Source: Frigoribacterium sp. PhB24 (GTDB lineage: Bacteria; Actinomycetota; Actinomycetes; Actinomycetales; Microbacteriaceae). From it: 64,000 nucleotides of DNA. The position numbers and the translations under genes were made by a program. Positions 1 to 7,445 of the stretch are shown here, in pieces. The first letter of the stretch is position 1. Each line of letters begins with the position of its first letter. A model generated the notes under the pieces. That model saw only the letters and a list, made by a program, of their open reading frames with translations, ran no database searches and was not told the origin of the DNA. Location of the stretch: NCBI RefSeq assembly GCF_003755185.1, contig NZ_RKIC01000015.1, positions 96,957 to 160,956 of the forward strand, written 5' to 3'.

Positions 1-373
1 AGTCCAGCAGCTCGGCGAGCCCCGCGGGGGCCGTGGTCTCGAGGCGGCCGTCCGCGAGGGCCGCTCGGGCCCCGGCGTAGGCGGCCGAGCGGGCCACGTC
101 GTCGATGCCCAGGGCTCGCGAGACCCGCTCGGCGACGACGTACCCGTCGGGCGACCCGTCGGCATACGCGATCGCCTCGTCGACCCCGGCCGGCTCGTCG
201 CCCAGGGGGCTGCCCACGAACCGGGCCAGCACCGCTTCGACCAGCCGGGGCGGGTGCTGCTCGTCGGTCGCCGCGAGGGCCTCGTCGAGGAGGCGCGCGT
301 ACGTCAGGACGGCGCCGTCGCCCAGACAGACGGTCCCGTCGAAGTCGAGCACGAGGACGTGGGTGGTGGTCAT
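1..373 (-). CDS. HAD-family hydrolase (3' end outside window)
   Basis: The frame opens with ATG at 373 and reads leftwards without a stop to base 1, so only the first 124 residues are visible. The start carries the HAD motif I, DFDGT, with the nucleophile Asp10 and the acid Asp12, followed by an all-helical cap-like stretch. HAD enzymes of this kind are usually small-molecule phosphatases; the substrate cannot be read from the sequence. There is no clear ribosome site, but a CAGGAT box six bases upstream of ATG could be a leaderless -10. The coding region carries one copy of the dispersed 10-mer at 288. The family call is secure; the function is open. Confidence 0.85.
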   Translation of the reverse strand, partial: MTTTHVLVLDFDGTVCLGDGAVLTYARLLDEALAATDEQHPPRLVEAVLARFVGSPLGDEPAGVDEAIAYADGSPDGYVVAERVSRALGIDDVARSAAYAGARAALADGRLETTAPAGLAELLD

Positions 374-402
374 CCCCCGATCCTGCCGCACGGGGCCGGA
401 GT

Positions 403-466
403 CGGCGGGTCACGGTCTTCGTCGGCGGGTCAGCGCTGACCCGCCGACGAGGACAAGAACCCGCCG
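403..466. repeat. Nested palindromic element, family A copy 1
   Basis: An inner 40-base palindrome (415-454, one mismatched pair) is framed by 8-base arms (403-410 pairing with 459-466), with exactly four unpaired bases on each side. The same nested geometry recurs at 17003-17070. It lies in the 211-base gap between the divergent HAD and stress-protein genes. Confidence 0.75.
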
Positions 467-572
467 AACCTGGAGTGCTTGCCGGGGCCGCGGTGCGGGC
501 GATGCGACTGGGAGCGGGCCAAGGAATGCTGTGGGCCGCCTGTGCATTCCCTCCGCGCCGACGTGCGCGCGA

Positions 573-578
573 TAGAAC
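573..578 (+). promoter_or_regulatory. Leaderless -10 box, YflT-like gene
   Basis: TAGAAC lies six bases before the ATG at 585, so transcription should start at the start codon. Confidence 0.55.
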
Positions 579-584
579 GGGATC

Positions 585-1301
585 ATGAGCAACGAGCAGG
601 ACACCACACCCACCCCCGACGACCGCCCGCGCCCCGCCTACGGCGAGTACGCGCCGCAGGGCGTCGAACAGCAGCCCGAGCCCGAACAGGGTCAGCAGGC
701 CGGTCAGGCCGCCGGTCAGCCGGGTGCCACGTCGGGTCAGGGCGGCCAGCAGGGTGCCCCGTACGGCCAGCCGGGTTACGGCCAGCCCGGGCCTCAGTCG
801 CCCCCGACGACCGGAACGCCCGGCCCCGGCGGCATCGGCGCCTTCGCCGGTGCGGGCTACCCCCAGGTGCTGGCCTCGTTCACCAAGTACGAGGACGCCC
901 AGTCGGCCGTCGACCTGCTGTCGGACGAGGGGTTCCCCGTCGAGAGCGTCTCGATCGTCGGACACGACATCCGCACCGTCGAGAACGTCTCGGGCCGTCT
1001 GACCTCGGGCAAGGCCGCGGGGCGCGGCGCCGGTGGCGGGGCCTGGTTCGGCCTGCTGCTGGGCCTGCTCTTCGGCATCTTCGCCCCGACCGGTGCCTGG
1101 ATCGGCGTGCTGCTCGTCGCCGTCGGCCTCGGCGCGCTGTGGGGAGCCCTGTGGGGCTTCGTCGGCCACAAGATGCTGCGCGGTCGTCGGGACTTCTCGT
1201 CGGTGCGCACCATGGAAGCCGGCCGGTACGAGGTGCTCGTCCGCGGCGAACTCGCCGCCCGGGCGCACCAGACGCTGGCGCAGGGGCGCAAGGTCGCCTG
1301 A
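585..1301 (+). CDS. General stress protein, YflT/GspM-like
   Basis: The 238-residue protein has a disordered, glutamine/proline/glycine-rich first 90 residues. From about residue 95 follows a YflT-like fold (FTKYEDAQSAVDLL, then FPVESVSIVGHD), and a very hydrophobic glycine-rich hairpin at about 148-190 that probably enters the membrane. YflT-type domains occur in heat- and general-stress-induced proteins; no enzymatic activity is known. ATG 585 is six bases after a TAGAAC box, which fits a leaderless mRNA and decides the start. The gene is monocistronic, and a copy of the dispersed 10-mer sits 12 bases after its stop. The stress role is family knowledge, not visible here. Confidence 0.75.
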   Translation: MSNEQDTTPTPDDRPRPAYGEYAPQGVEQQPEPEQGQQAGQAAGQPGATSGQGGQQGAPYGQPGYGQPGPQSPPTTGTPGPGGIGAFAGAGYPQVLASFTKYEDAQSAVDLLSDEGFPVESVSIVGHDIRTVENVSGRLTSGKAAGRGAGGGAWFGLLLGLLFGIFAPTGAWIGVLLVAVGLGALWGALWGFVGHKMLRGRRDFSSVRTMEAGRYEVLVRGELAARAHQTLAQGRKVA

Positions 1302-1390
1302 CCGGCGCCACCCGCGCCTCCTCGATCTCGCGCCCGTCCCGTTCGTCGGGGCGGGCGCGAACGTGTGCGCGAGGTCTTCGAGATCTGTCG

Positions 1391-1402
1391 TTGGTGCACC
1401 AA
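1391..1402. promoter_or_regulatory. Palindromic operator, probably for OhrR
   Basis: The perfect 12-base palindrome TTGGTGCACCAA, followed by another half site TTGGT at 1405-1409, sits directly upstream of and against the -10 box at 1410. Placement on the promoter of the operon that encodes an OhrR-type repressor suggests autoregulation; this is inferred from position. Confidence 0.55.
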
Positions 1403-1409
1403 TCGTTGG

Positions 1410-1415
1410 TAGGCT
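1410..1415 (+). promoter_or_regulatory. Leaderless -10 box, ohrR operon
   Basis: TAGGCT lies seven bases before the ATG at 1423 and directly abuts the operator half site. Confidence 0.6.
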
Positions 1416-1422
1416 AAAGACC

Positions 1423-1662
1423 ATGACGAGACCTGAGCGGCACCACGACCACGGCAGCAGGTTCGGCGACCTGGTCGAGCGGATGAACGCCCGGCTGCGG
1501 CCGTACATCGGCGGTGCGCAGCTGGGGTTGAAGAACGAGGCTCCGGCGGTCGCGCCTCAGCACGGCGGTGCCTGCCCGCTCTGCGGTGCGCCGATGGACG
1601 AGCACGTCGTCGACCGCACGGGCGTCCGCACCATGGTCCACTGCCCGGCGCCCCGGGCATGA
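1423..1662 (+). CDS. Small CxxC protein co-transcribed with ohrR
   Basis: This 79-residue protein is not a family I can name. Its first half is basic and histidine-rich; its second half has CPLCGAP followed by a late His-Cys (VHCPAP), which looks like a compact zinc ribbon or a redox-active thiol site. The start at 1423 is chosen because a TAGGCT box lies seven bases upstream. The stop overlaps the start of the MarR-type regulator in an ATGA junction, so the two are translationally coupled. The coupling suggests that it serves the peroxide-sensing pathway, as a partner or accessory protein. That is inference. Confidence 0.7.
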   Translation: MTRPERHHDHGSRFGDLVERMNARLRPYIGGAQLGLKNEAPAVAPQHGGACPLCGAPMDEHVVDRTGVRTMVHCPAPRA

Positions 1663-2135
1663 GCGCTGACAGAGCCGCGGTCGCCGTCGGCACCGCGGGC
1701 GCGGACCCGCTCGAGCTCGAGAGTCAGATCTGCTTCGCGCTCTCCGTCGCGTCGCGGGGGGTCGTGGCGGCCTACCGGCCGGTGCTCGAGCCGCTCGGGC
1801 TGACGCACCCGCAGTACCTCGTCATGCTCGCCCTGTGGCAGCACGCACCGCTGTCGGGTCGTGAGCTCAGCCGATTGCTCCGTCTCGACCCGGGCACGCT
1901 CAGTCCGCTGCTGAAGCGGCTCGACGCCCAAGGGCTGCTGACCCGCGGGCGACGGGCCGACGACGAGCGGGCGTTGTCGATCGAGCTGACCCCGGCCGGT
2001 GGCGAGCTGAGGCGTGAGGCCGAGAGCATCCCTGGGCGCATGATGGCGCGGCTCGGGGTGACGCACGACGAACTGGTCGTGCTGCACCGCACCATGACCA
2101 AGCTGATCGTCGCGGCCGACGCCGAGGGCGGCTGA
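1659..2135 (+). CDS. ohrR: MarR-family organic peroxide sensor, OhrR-like
   Basis: The 158-residue protein has the OhrR signature near its N terminus: QICFALSVASR, with Cys25 in the place of the peroxide-sensing cysteine. A MarR winged helix follows (residues about 60-110, including LSRLLRLDPGTLSPLLKRL and the wing RRADDERAL). Members repress an organic hydroperoxide reductase gene until the cysteine is oxidised. No ohr gene lies in the window, so the target is either elsewhere or the operon itself through the palindrome at 1391. ATG 1659 overlaps the upstream TGA by one base. The family call is strong; the regulon is inferred. Confidence 0.85.
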   Translation: MSADRAAVAVGTAGADPLELESQICFALSVASRGVVAAYRPVLEPLGLTHPQYLVMLALWQHAPLSGRELSRLLRLDPGTLSPLLKRLDAQGLLTRGRRADDERALSIELTPAGGELRREAESIPGRMMARLGVTHDELVVLHRTMTKLIVAADAEGG

Positions 2136-2157
2136 CCCCGGACGGGCCCGTGGTGCT

Positions 2158-2469
2158 TCAGCGCAGCGGTGCGGGCACGGTGGCCGGACGCGACCACACG
2201 ACGTCGACGGACCGCCCGAGGACGCGGGTCGCGATCTCGCCGGCCAGCGCCTCCCGGAAGTGCGTCGCGGCCCGCTCGTCCGAGACGACGACGTCGACCC
2301 GCAGGCCCGCGAGTTCGTCGGTCACCAGGGCGGGGCCGTCGGCGAAGCGGACGAGGTACTGGTGATCCTTGACGGGCACGTTCTCGTAGTGGTCGCGGAG
2401 GCTCTTCTCGAGCAGGCGGACCGAGTGGATTCCGTCCTTCGGCTTCACGAGGGCGCTGAGCGAGATCAT
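2158..2469 (-). CDS. Conserved hypothetical protein
   Basis: The 103-residue soluble protein beginning MISLSALVKPKDGIHSVRLL is not a family I recognise. It has mixed charged segments, no cysteine cluster, no signal peptide and no membrane segment. I place the start at ATG 2469 rather than at an ATG four codons upstream, because GGTGGAG lies at good distance before it. It is convergent with ohrR and separated by 22 bases that contain a short ACGGGCCCGT palindrome. Upstream is the motif-rich gap before gntR. Function is unknown. Confidence 0.65.
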   Translation of the reverse strand: MISLSALVKPKDGIHSVRLLEKSLRDHYENVPVKDHQYLVRFADGPALVTDELAGLRVDVVVSDERAATHFREALAGEIATRVLGRSVDVVWSRPATVPAPLR

Positions 2470-2536
2470 GCGTCGATGCTCCACCCCGGGGGCGACCGGT
2501 GCGTGAACGGGACGTGACGGGCGGCTGTGCGTCCAC

Positions 2537-2586
2537 CGCGCCTCCTCGGTGTGTCCGCCGTGCGCGCCGAGAGGGCAGGAGGCGCG
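2537..2586. repeat. Inverted pair of the dispersed 10-mer
   Basis: CGCGCCTCCT at 2537-2546 pairs with AGGAGGCGCG at 2577-2586 across a 30-base loop, downstream of gntR. It could act as a terminator for that gene. Confidence 0.6.
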
Positions 2587-2630
2587 CGGCGGTGGGGCGG
2601 GAGGCGCGCGGCGGTGGGGCGGGAGGCGCG
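2578..2630. repeat. 22-bp tandem array carrying the dispersed motif
   Basis: GGAGGCGCG recurs at 2578, 2600 and 2622 in exact 22-base register; the first two units are identical and the third is cut after the motif. The array sits immediately downstream of the gntR stop. Confidence 0.8.
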
Positions 2631-2632
2631 GG

Positions 2633-3367
2633 TCAGGTCGCGGGGGAGCCGCCGGACTCGGCGACGAACTCGGCCACGGTCGTGTCGATCAGCTGCCACG
2701 AGCGCGAGAAGGCGGCGTCCGCGTCGCCGGACCGGATCGCCAGGGCCAGGTCGAGGTGTAACTCGGCCGCCGCGGGCGTGTACTCGGTGATGGTGAACCG
2801 GCGTTCTTCGGTCCGGGTGCGCAGCAGGGCCTCGACGGTCGACGCGAAGTGCCCGATGACGTCGTTGCCCGAGCCGCGCAGCACGGCACCGTGGAACGCG
2901 ACGTCGGCCTCGAGGTAGGCGCGGCCGTCCCCGGACGCCGCGGCCGCGACCATCGTGCGGGCCGCGTCCTCGACGGCCGAGGCCTGGTCGGGCGTGAACG
3001 CTCGCGCGCTCAACCGGGCCGCCACCGGCTCGAGGCCGAGCCGCAGTTCGAGCAGCTCACGCATCTGCACGAAGTACTCGGGGCTGCGCCCCCGCCAGAG
3101 GATGATCTGGGGATTCATGAGGTCCCACGACGTCCGGGGGAGCACCTGCGTGCCGATGCGCTGACGTGGCTCGACCATGCCGAGGGACTGCAGCACCCGC
3201 AGGGCCTCGCGCAGCACGGAGCGCGAGACGGTGAAGCGGACGGCGAGGTCGTCGAGGTTCAGGATGGAGCCCACGACGAGCCGTCCGTCGACGATCTCGG
3301 TGCCGAGGACGTCCACCACGCGGGCGTGCAGGCCGCGCTCCCGTGATGCGGAGAGACCGGGGGTCAT
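2633..3367 (-). CDS. gntR: GntR/FadR-family regulator of gluconate genes
   Basis: The 244-residue protein has an N-terminal winged helix (about residues 10-75, with LDDLAVRFTVSRSVLREALR) and a C-terminal FCD ligand-binding domain (about 95-225; conserved Asp/His positions such as ADVAFHGAVL). FadR-type FCD regulators bind sugar acids or other small carboxylates. It is divergent from gntP-gntK, and an imperfect palindrome lies in between, so repression of the pair relieved by gluconate is the likely role. AGGAG is well placed before ATG 3367. The family call is certain; gluconate specificity rests on the neighbours. Confidence 0.85.
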   Translation of the reverse strand: MTPGLSASRERGLHARVVDVLGTEIVDGRLVVGSILNLDDLAVRFTVSRSVLREALRVLQSLGMVEPRQRIGTQVLPRTSWDLMNPQIILWRGRSPEYFVQMRELLELRLGLEPVAARLSARAFTPDQASAVEDAARTMVAAAASGDGRAYLEADVAFHGAVLRGSGNDVIGHFASTVEALLRTRTEERRFTITEYTPAAAELHLDLALAIRSGDADAAFSRSWQLIDTTVAEFVAESGGSPAT

Positions 3368-3439
3368 CGTCGACTCCTAGGGGAGAAAGGGGGCGGAAGG
3401 CGGGGTGGCGCGGTCGTGCCGACTGTGGCACACTCCATA

Positions 3440-3466
3440 AGTCTGATTATTCACACTAATCCGACT
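3440..3466. promoter_or_regulatory. Operator-like palindrome between gntR and gntP
   Basis: AGTCTGATTA (3440-3449) and TAATCCGACT (3457-3466) are inverted copies matching at 9 of 10 positions, with a 7-base spacer. This AT-rich palindrome stands out in GC-rich DNA and is the natural candidate site for the adjacent FCD regulator. Confidence 0.65.
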
Positions 3467-3581
3467 CGTCCGCGAGACAAGACTGCCAGACATCCGTCGG
3501 GCTCATCCGGACGACAACCCCACGGGCTCCGGCCCACGACGAAGAGGTCGCAGTGACGCGTCCTCGGAAGGACGCGACGGA

Positions 3582-4973
3582 ATGCACCTCCTCGCTGCGG
3601 CGACCGCCGCCCCCACGCCCTCGGGCACCGACGCGCAGTTGATCATCGCGGCCCTCGTGGGCATCGTCGTGATCGTCGGCCTCATCACCTGGCTCAAGGT
3701 CCACCCGTTCCTCGCGCTGCTGCTCGGCGCCGTCGGGGTCGGCATCGGCGCGGGCCTCGCGCCCGGCGACGCCGTCACGAGCTTCGGTACCGGCTTCGGC
3801 TCGACCATGACGAGCGTCGGCATCCTCATCGGCCTCGGCGCGATGTTCGGCAAGCTGCTGAGCGATTCCGGGGGAGCCGACCGCATCGTCGACACCCTCA
3901 TCTCGCGCTCGTCTCAGAGGGCACTGCCCTGGGTGATGGCCCTGATCGGCGCGCTGATCGGCCTGCCCATGTTCTTCGAGGTCGGCCTCGTGCTGCTGAT
4001 CCCCGTCATCGTGCTCGTCGCGCGCCGTTCGGGCCTGCCCCTCATGCGCATCGCGATCCCGGCGCTCGCCGGCCTCTCGGCGATGCACGCCCTCGTCCCG
4101 CCGCACCCCGGGCCGCTGCTCGCCGTGTCGACCGTCGGTGCCGACCTCGGCCTCACCCTCGGGCTCGGCGTGCTCGTCGCGATCCCCACCGTCATCGTCG
4201 CCGGTCCGCTGTTCTCGACGCTCGCCGCGAAGTGGGCGCCCGTGCCGGTGCCCGACCTCTTCGTCTCGAAAGAAGAGGACGGCGGTGAGGGACCGGCGCG
4301 CAAGCGCCCCAGCTTCGCGAACGCCCTGGTCGGAATCCTGCTGCCCGTCGCGCTCATGCTCGCCCGATCGATCCGCGAGGCGGCGCTGCCGACGGCCACG
4401 GGCACCTGGGTCGACCTGCTCGAGTTCCTCGGCACGCCCGTGGTCGCGCTGACGGTGGCCGTGCTCTACGCCATGGTCTTCTACGCCCGAGCCGGCGGCA
4501 TGGACAAGGCGGCCGTGTCGAAGACCCTCGGGTCGTCGCTGCCCGACGTGGCGGGCATCCTGCTGATCGTCGGAGCCGGTGGCGGGTTCAAGCAGGTGCT
4601 GATCGACACCGGCATCGGCACCGTGATCGGCGACGCCGTCTCGGAGTCGGGCGTCAGCGTCCTGCTGGTCGCCTGGGTCGTCGCGGCCCTGGTCCGCGTC
4701 GCCACCGGGTCGGCCACCGTCGCCACGGTCACGGCCGCCGGCATCATGGCCCCGCTAGCCGCCGACATGTCGACCCCCGAGGCGTCGCTGCTGGTTCTCG
4801 CCATCGGCGCGGGCTCGGTGTTCCTGTCGCACGTGAACGACGCCGGCTTCTGGCTCATCAAGGAGTACCTCGGCACCACCGTCGGACAGAACGTCAAGAC
4901 CTGGAGCCTCATGGAGTGCGTCCTCAGCCTCACGGCCCTCGCCGGGGTCATGCTCGCGAGCGTGTTCATCTGA
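3582..4973 (+). CDS. gntP: Gluconate:H+ symporter, GntP family
   Basis: This 463-residue integral membrane protein has about 12-14 hydrophobic segments and the GntP pattern: WLKVHPFLALLLGA near the N terminus, the MHALVPPHPGPL loop, and a C-terminal segment with HVNDAGFW and LMECVLS. It imports gluconate or related aldonates with protons across the cytoplasmic membrane. It is followed by gluconokinase with a TGATG overlap (4971-4975), so the two form one operon, divergent from a FadR-type regulator. Both neighbours support gluconate as the substrate. Confidence 0.93.
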   Translation: MHLLAAATAAPTPSGTDAQLIIAALVGIVVIVGLITWLKVHPFLALLLGAVGVGIGAGLAPGDAVTSFGTGFGSTMTSVGILIGLGAMFGKLLSDSGGADRIVDTLISRSSQRALPWVMALIGALIGLPMFFEVGLVLLIPVIVLVARRSGLPLMRIAIPALAGLSAMHALVPPHPGPLLAVSTVGADLGLTLGLGVLVAIPTVIVAGPLFSTLAAKWAPVPVPDLFVSKEEDGGEGPARKRPSFANALVGILLPVALMLARSIREAALPTATGTWVDLLEFLGTPVVALTVAVLYAMVFYARAGGMDKAAVSKTLGSSLPDVAGILLIVGAGGGFKQVLIDTGIGTVIGDAVSESGVSVLLVAWVVAALVRVATGSATVATVTAAGIMAPLAADMSTPEASLLVLAIGAGSVFLSHVNDAGFWLIKEYLGTTVGQNVKTWSLMECVLSLTALAGVMLASVFI

Positions 4974-5566
4974 TGGCCGTCCTCGAGAACGCCGGCCGCG
5001 CCTCCTCGGGGCTCGCGGCGACCGCAGGAGGCGCGGTGCCGGCAGGCGGGCCGTACGCCGCCGACCCCGTCCTCGTCGTCATGGGCGTGTCGGGTTCGGG
5101 CAAGTCCACGGTCGCGGCCCTGCTCGCCGAGCGGCTCGGCTGGGACTCGTACGAGGGCGACGACCTGCACCCCGACGAGAACGTCGCCAAGATGGCGGCC
5201 GGCACCCCGCTCGACGACGACGACCGGGCGCCCTGGCTCGACACGGTCTCGTCGTGGATCGTCGAACACGCCATGGCGGGCGTGCCGGGCGTCATCACCT
5301 GCTCGGCGCTCAAGCGGAAGTACCGCGACGTGCTGCGCGAGCACAACGTCGTCTTCGTCTACCTGCGGGGCAGCCGCGACCTGCTCGGCGACCGCATGGC
5401 CGCCCGCGAGGGCCACTTCATGCCGACCACGCTGCTCGACTCGCAGGTCGCGACGCTCGAACCGCCCGAGGCCGACGAACGACACGTCGTGGTCGACGCC
5501 GGCCGGTCGCCCGAGGACGAGGCCGACGACGTGATCCGGGCGCTGGGGCTGGCGCCGGTCGCCTGA
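4973..5566 (+). CDS. gntK: Gluconokinase
   Basis: The 197-residue P-loop kinase has Walker A GVSGSGKS at residues 38-45, GDDLHP just after it, and the ITCSALKRKYRD segment typical of gluconokinases. It makes 6-phosphogluconate from gluconate and ATP. The start overlaps the gntP stop. The first 30 residues form an extension absent from the compact Escherichia coli enzyme. Most of it is encoded by an inverted pair of the dispersed 10-mer (4996-5036), giving the peptide pieces GRASS and TAGGA. The kinase call is very secure. The extension probably tolerates insertion. Confidence 0.93.
   Translation: MAVLENAGRASSGLAATAGGAVPAGGPYAADPVLVVMGVSGSGKSTVAALLAERLGWDSYEGDDLHPDENVAKMAAGTPLDDDDRAPWLDTVSSWIVEHAMAGVPGVITCSALKRKYRDVLREHNVVFVYLRGSRDLLGDRMAAREGHFMPTTLLDSQVATLEPPEADERHVVVDAGRSPEDEADDVIRALGLAPVA
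4996..5036. repeat. Inverted motif pair inside the start of gntK
   Basis: An 11-base arm 4996-5006 pairs with 5026-5036 across 19 bases, leaving the reading frame open. In mRNA it would form a hairpin at the gntP-gntK junction. Confidence 0.7.
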
Positions 5567-5612
5567 CCCGTCCCGCGCCTCCTGCGCTGCTGCCGGAACT
5601 CGCGACCGGTGC

Positions 5613-5670
5613 TCGAGTGGGCAGGAGATGCTGGTCATGAGGTGAGCGACAGCATCTTCGGCCCACTCGA
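5613..5670. terminator. Long hairpin downstream of gntK
   Basis: Arms 5613-5633 and 5650-5670 pair at 18 of 21 positions, with three mismatches together in the middle and a 16-base loop. Position after gntP-gntK suggests a terminator or a palindromic element. Confidence 0.6.
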
Positions 5671-5730
5671 CGGCTCGGTGCGTTCACCGGGTGGACGCCG
5701 GGGCTTCGCCGGGCCGCCACCTGCCCTGCG

Positions 5731-5736
5731 TAGGGT
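5731..5736 (+). promoter_or_regulatory. Probable -10 box of the dehydrogenase-like gene
   Basis: TAGGGT precedes a leader of about 35 bases that includes a GAGGGG ribosome site before ATG 5777. No clear -35 box is seen. Confidence 0.4.
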
Positions 5737-5776
5737 CGTCGCGTGCACCGGCGACCGGGCGCGAGGGGCGGGGACG

Positions 5777-7057
5777 ATGTCGAGGGCGACGCAGGCGGGG
5801 CGGCTGCCGGCCGACCCCATGCGTCCCGTGCTCGACGGCCGTGACGTGTGCCTCGACCCGCCCGCGACCGCGCAGGTCTGGCTCGGCACCGGGCTCGGGT
5901 TCAGCGACGTCGCGGTGCCCGGGGTGCGTCTCGCCCGAGGGGACGCCCTGGTCGCCGTCGAGTCGGCCGTGCTCGGTCCCGACGATCGGCGGGCCGTCGC
6001 CTTCCGGGGTGGCGTGACGCCGCCCGTCGTCCTGGGGAGCTCGGCCGTGGGGCGCGTCGTCGAGGCCGACGACCACGCGCGGGCCCACGACGGGCGGCGA
6101 CTGCGACCCGGCATGCGCGTGGTCTGGTCGTGCACGGTCTCGTGCGGACGGTGTGTGTCGTGTCATCGGGGCATGACCTCGGCGTGCGCGTCGGTCGAGC
6201 GCTACGGTCACGAGCGCACGCGCCGCAGTTGGCAGCTGTCCGGTGCGTTCGCCAGCCACGTCCACCTGCGCCGGGGGACCACCGTGGTGGTCGTCGCGGA
6301 CGACGTGCCCGCGGCCGTGTCCGCGTCGGTGGCGGGCACGAGCGCGACGGCCGCCGAGGTGCTGCACCGCGCCTCCTCGATTCTCGCGGTGGGCGGGGTG
6401 CCGTCGCTCGTCGATCAGGTCGTCGTCGTGTCGGGAGCCGGTGCCGCCGGACTGGTCGCGACGGCGATGGCCACCGACGCCGGGGCACGCGTCGTGGTCG
6501 TCGACCCCGGGGAGGCGCGGCGTGAGCGGGCGCACGCGTTCGGAGCCGTCGCCGTGGCCGACCCCTCGGCGTCGACCGGGTCGCACACCCTGTCGCGCGT
6601 GCTCGCGTCGGTCGACCGGTCGGGGCGCCACCGGACGGTCGGGCTCGCGTTCGACGGAGGCGCGGCGGCATCGGCACTGGTCGATCACGTGGCCGTCGGG
6701 GGAGTCGTGGTGCTCGGGAGCGTCGTGGTGCCGGGGAGCGCTGCGTCCGGGACGGGCTCCCCTGCGGGTGGGCGCACCGTGTCGGGTGGGCGCGCCGTGG
6801 CGGGCGGGCGTGACGTCGTCGTGGCCGGTGGTCGGCTCGCCGAGGGGCTCGTCACGCTGACCGGCGCGCACGACGCCGCACCCGAGCGGCTGGCGTCGGC
6901 CGTCGCGTGGTCGTCCGAGGCCTGGCGGAGGTGGCCGCTCGAGTCACTCGTGGGCGGGACGATCCCGCTGGACGAGGTGGGCGAGGCGTTCGCCGCCGGG
7001 GGCGCGGGAGCGGACGCGGACGACGGGCTGATCGGCGTCGGGCCCGCAGCGCGGTGA
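5777..7057 (+). CDS. Zinc-type alcohol dehydrogenase homologue lacking catalytic zinc ligands
   Basis: The 426-residue protein follows the medium-chain dehydrogenase plan. The structural-zinc cysteines are intact (C123, C126, C129, C137 in CGRCVSCHRGMTSAC), and a Rossmann segment VVVVSGAGAAGLVATAMA binds NAD(P). At the site where catalytic dehydrogenases have GHE it has LGSSAVG (about residues 86-92), and the usual upstream zinc-binding cysteine is not visible. It may therefore act without the catalytic zinc or have lost activity. It resembles phosphonate-associated dehydrogenases, but no phosphonate gene is near. The start at 5777 is favoured by a GAGGGG site; longer forms from 5609 are possible. 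A low-complexity segment at 6730-6830 is a probable loop insertion. Confidence 0.7.
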   Translation: MSRATQAGRLPADPMRPVLDGRDVCLDPPATAQVWLGTGLGFSDVAVPGVRLARGDALVAVESAVLGPDDRRAVAFRGGVTPPVVLGSSAVGRVVEADDHARAHDGRRLRPGMRVVWSCTVSCGRCVSCHRGMTSACASVERYGHERTRRSWQLSGAFASHVHLRRGTTVVVVADDVPAAVSASVAGTSATAAEVLHRASSILAVGGVPSLVDQVVVVSGAGAAGLVATAMATDAGARVVVVDPGEARRERAHAFGAVAVADPSASTGSHTLSRVLASVDRSGRHRTVGLAFDGGAAASALVDHVAVGGVVVLGSVVVPGSAASGTGSPAGGRTVSGGRAVAGGRDVVVAGGRLAEGLVTLTGAHDAAPERLASAVAWSSEAWRRWPLESLVGGTIPLDEVGEAFAAGGAGADADDGLIGVGPAAR

Positions 7058-7106
7058 ACCCCGTGCCGTCGCGGTCCACAGAACGGAACCGGTGTGCCGG
7101 CGAGGG

Positions 7107-7445
7107 TCAGGAGGGGCGGCGCAGCCGGTACAGGACGTGCGATCGCACCGCGTGGCCGGGCGGCAGCGCGGGGTGCTCGAAGTCGTCAGCGGGGTCGTGC
7201 GTCATGCCGAGGCAGAGCATCACGCGGCGGGACGGTTCGTTGACCGCCGCCGTGAAGCTGATCAGGGCGGGCAGGTCGGCACCGGACGGGTCGAACGCGA
7301 ACCGGACGGCCTCACGCGCGGCCTCGGTCGCGAACCCCTGGCCCCAGGCCTCGCGGGCGAGCCGCCAACCGATCTCGACCTGCCCGGCGAGCGCCGGGTC
7401 GAACGCCGGGCGGGACAGTCCGACGAAGGCCCTCGAGTCGCGACG
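7107..7445 (-). pseudogene. GNAT acetyltransferase remnant, N-terminal half missing
   Basis: The remaining reading frame gives the C-terminal half of a RimJ/RimL-type acetyltransferase: FVGLSRPAF, EIGWRLAREAWGQGFATEAA (the acetyl-CoA loop region) and VNEPSRRVMLCLGM. About 80 N-terminal residues expected for the family are absent. The homology stops exactly at a 64-base near-perfect palindrome (7446-7509), beyond which lies the end of the glycosidase gene. No start codon with a ribosome site remains for the fragment. I read this as a gene broken by a deletion or an insertion event involving the palindrome. Confidence 0.7.
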
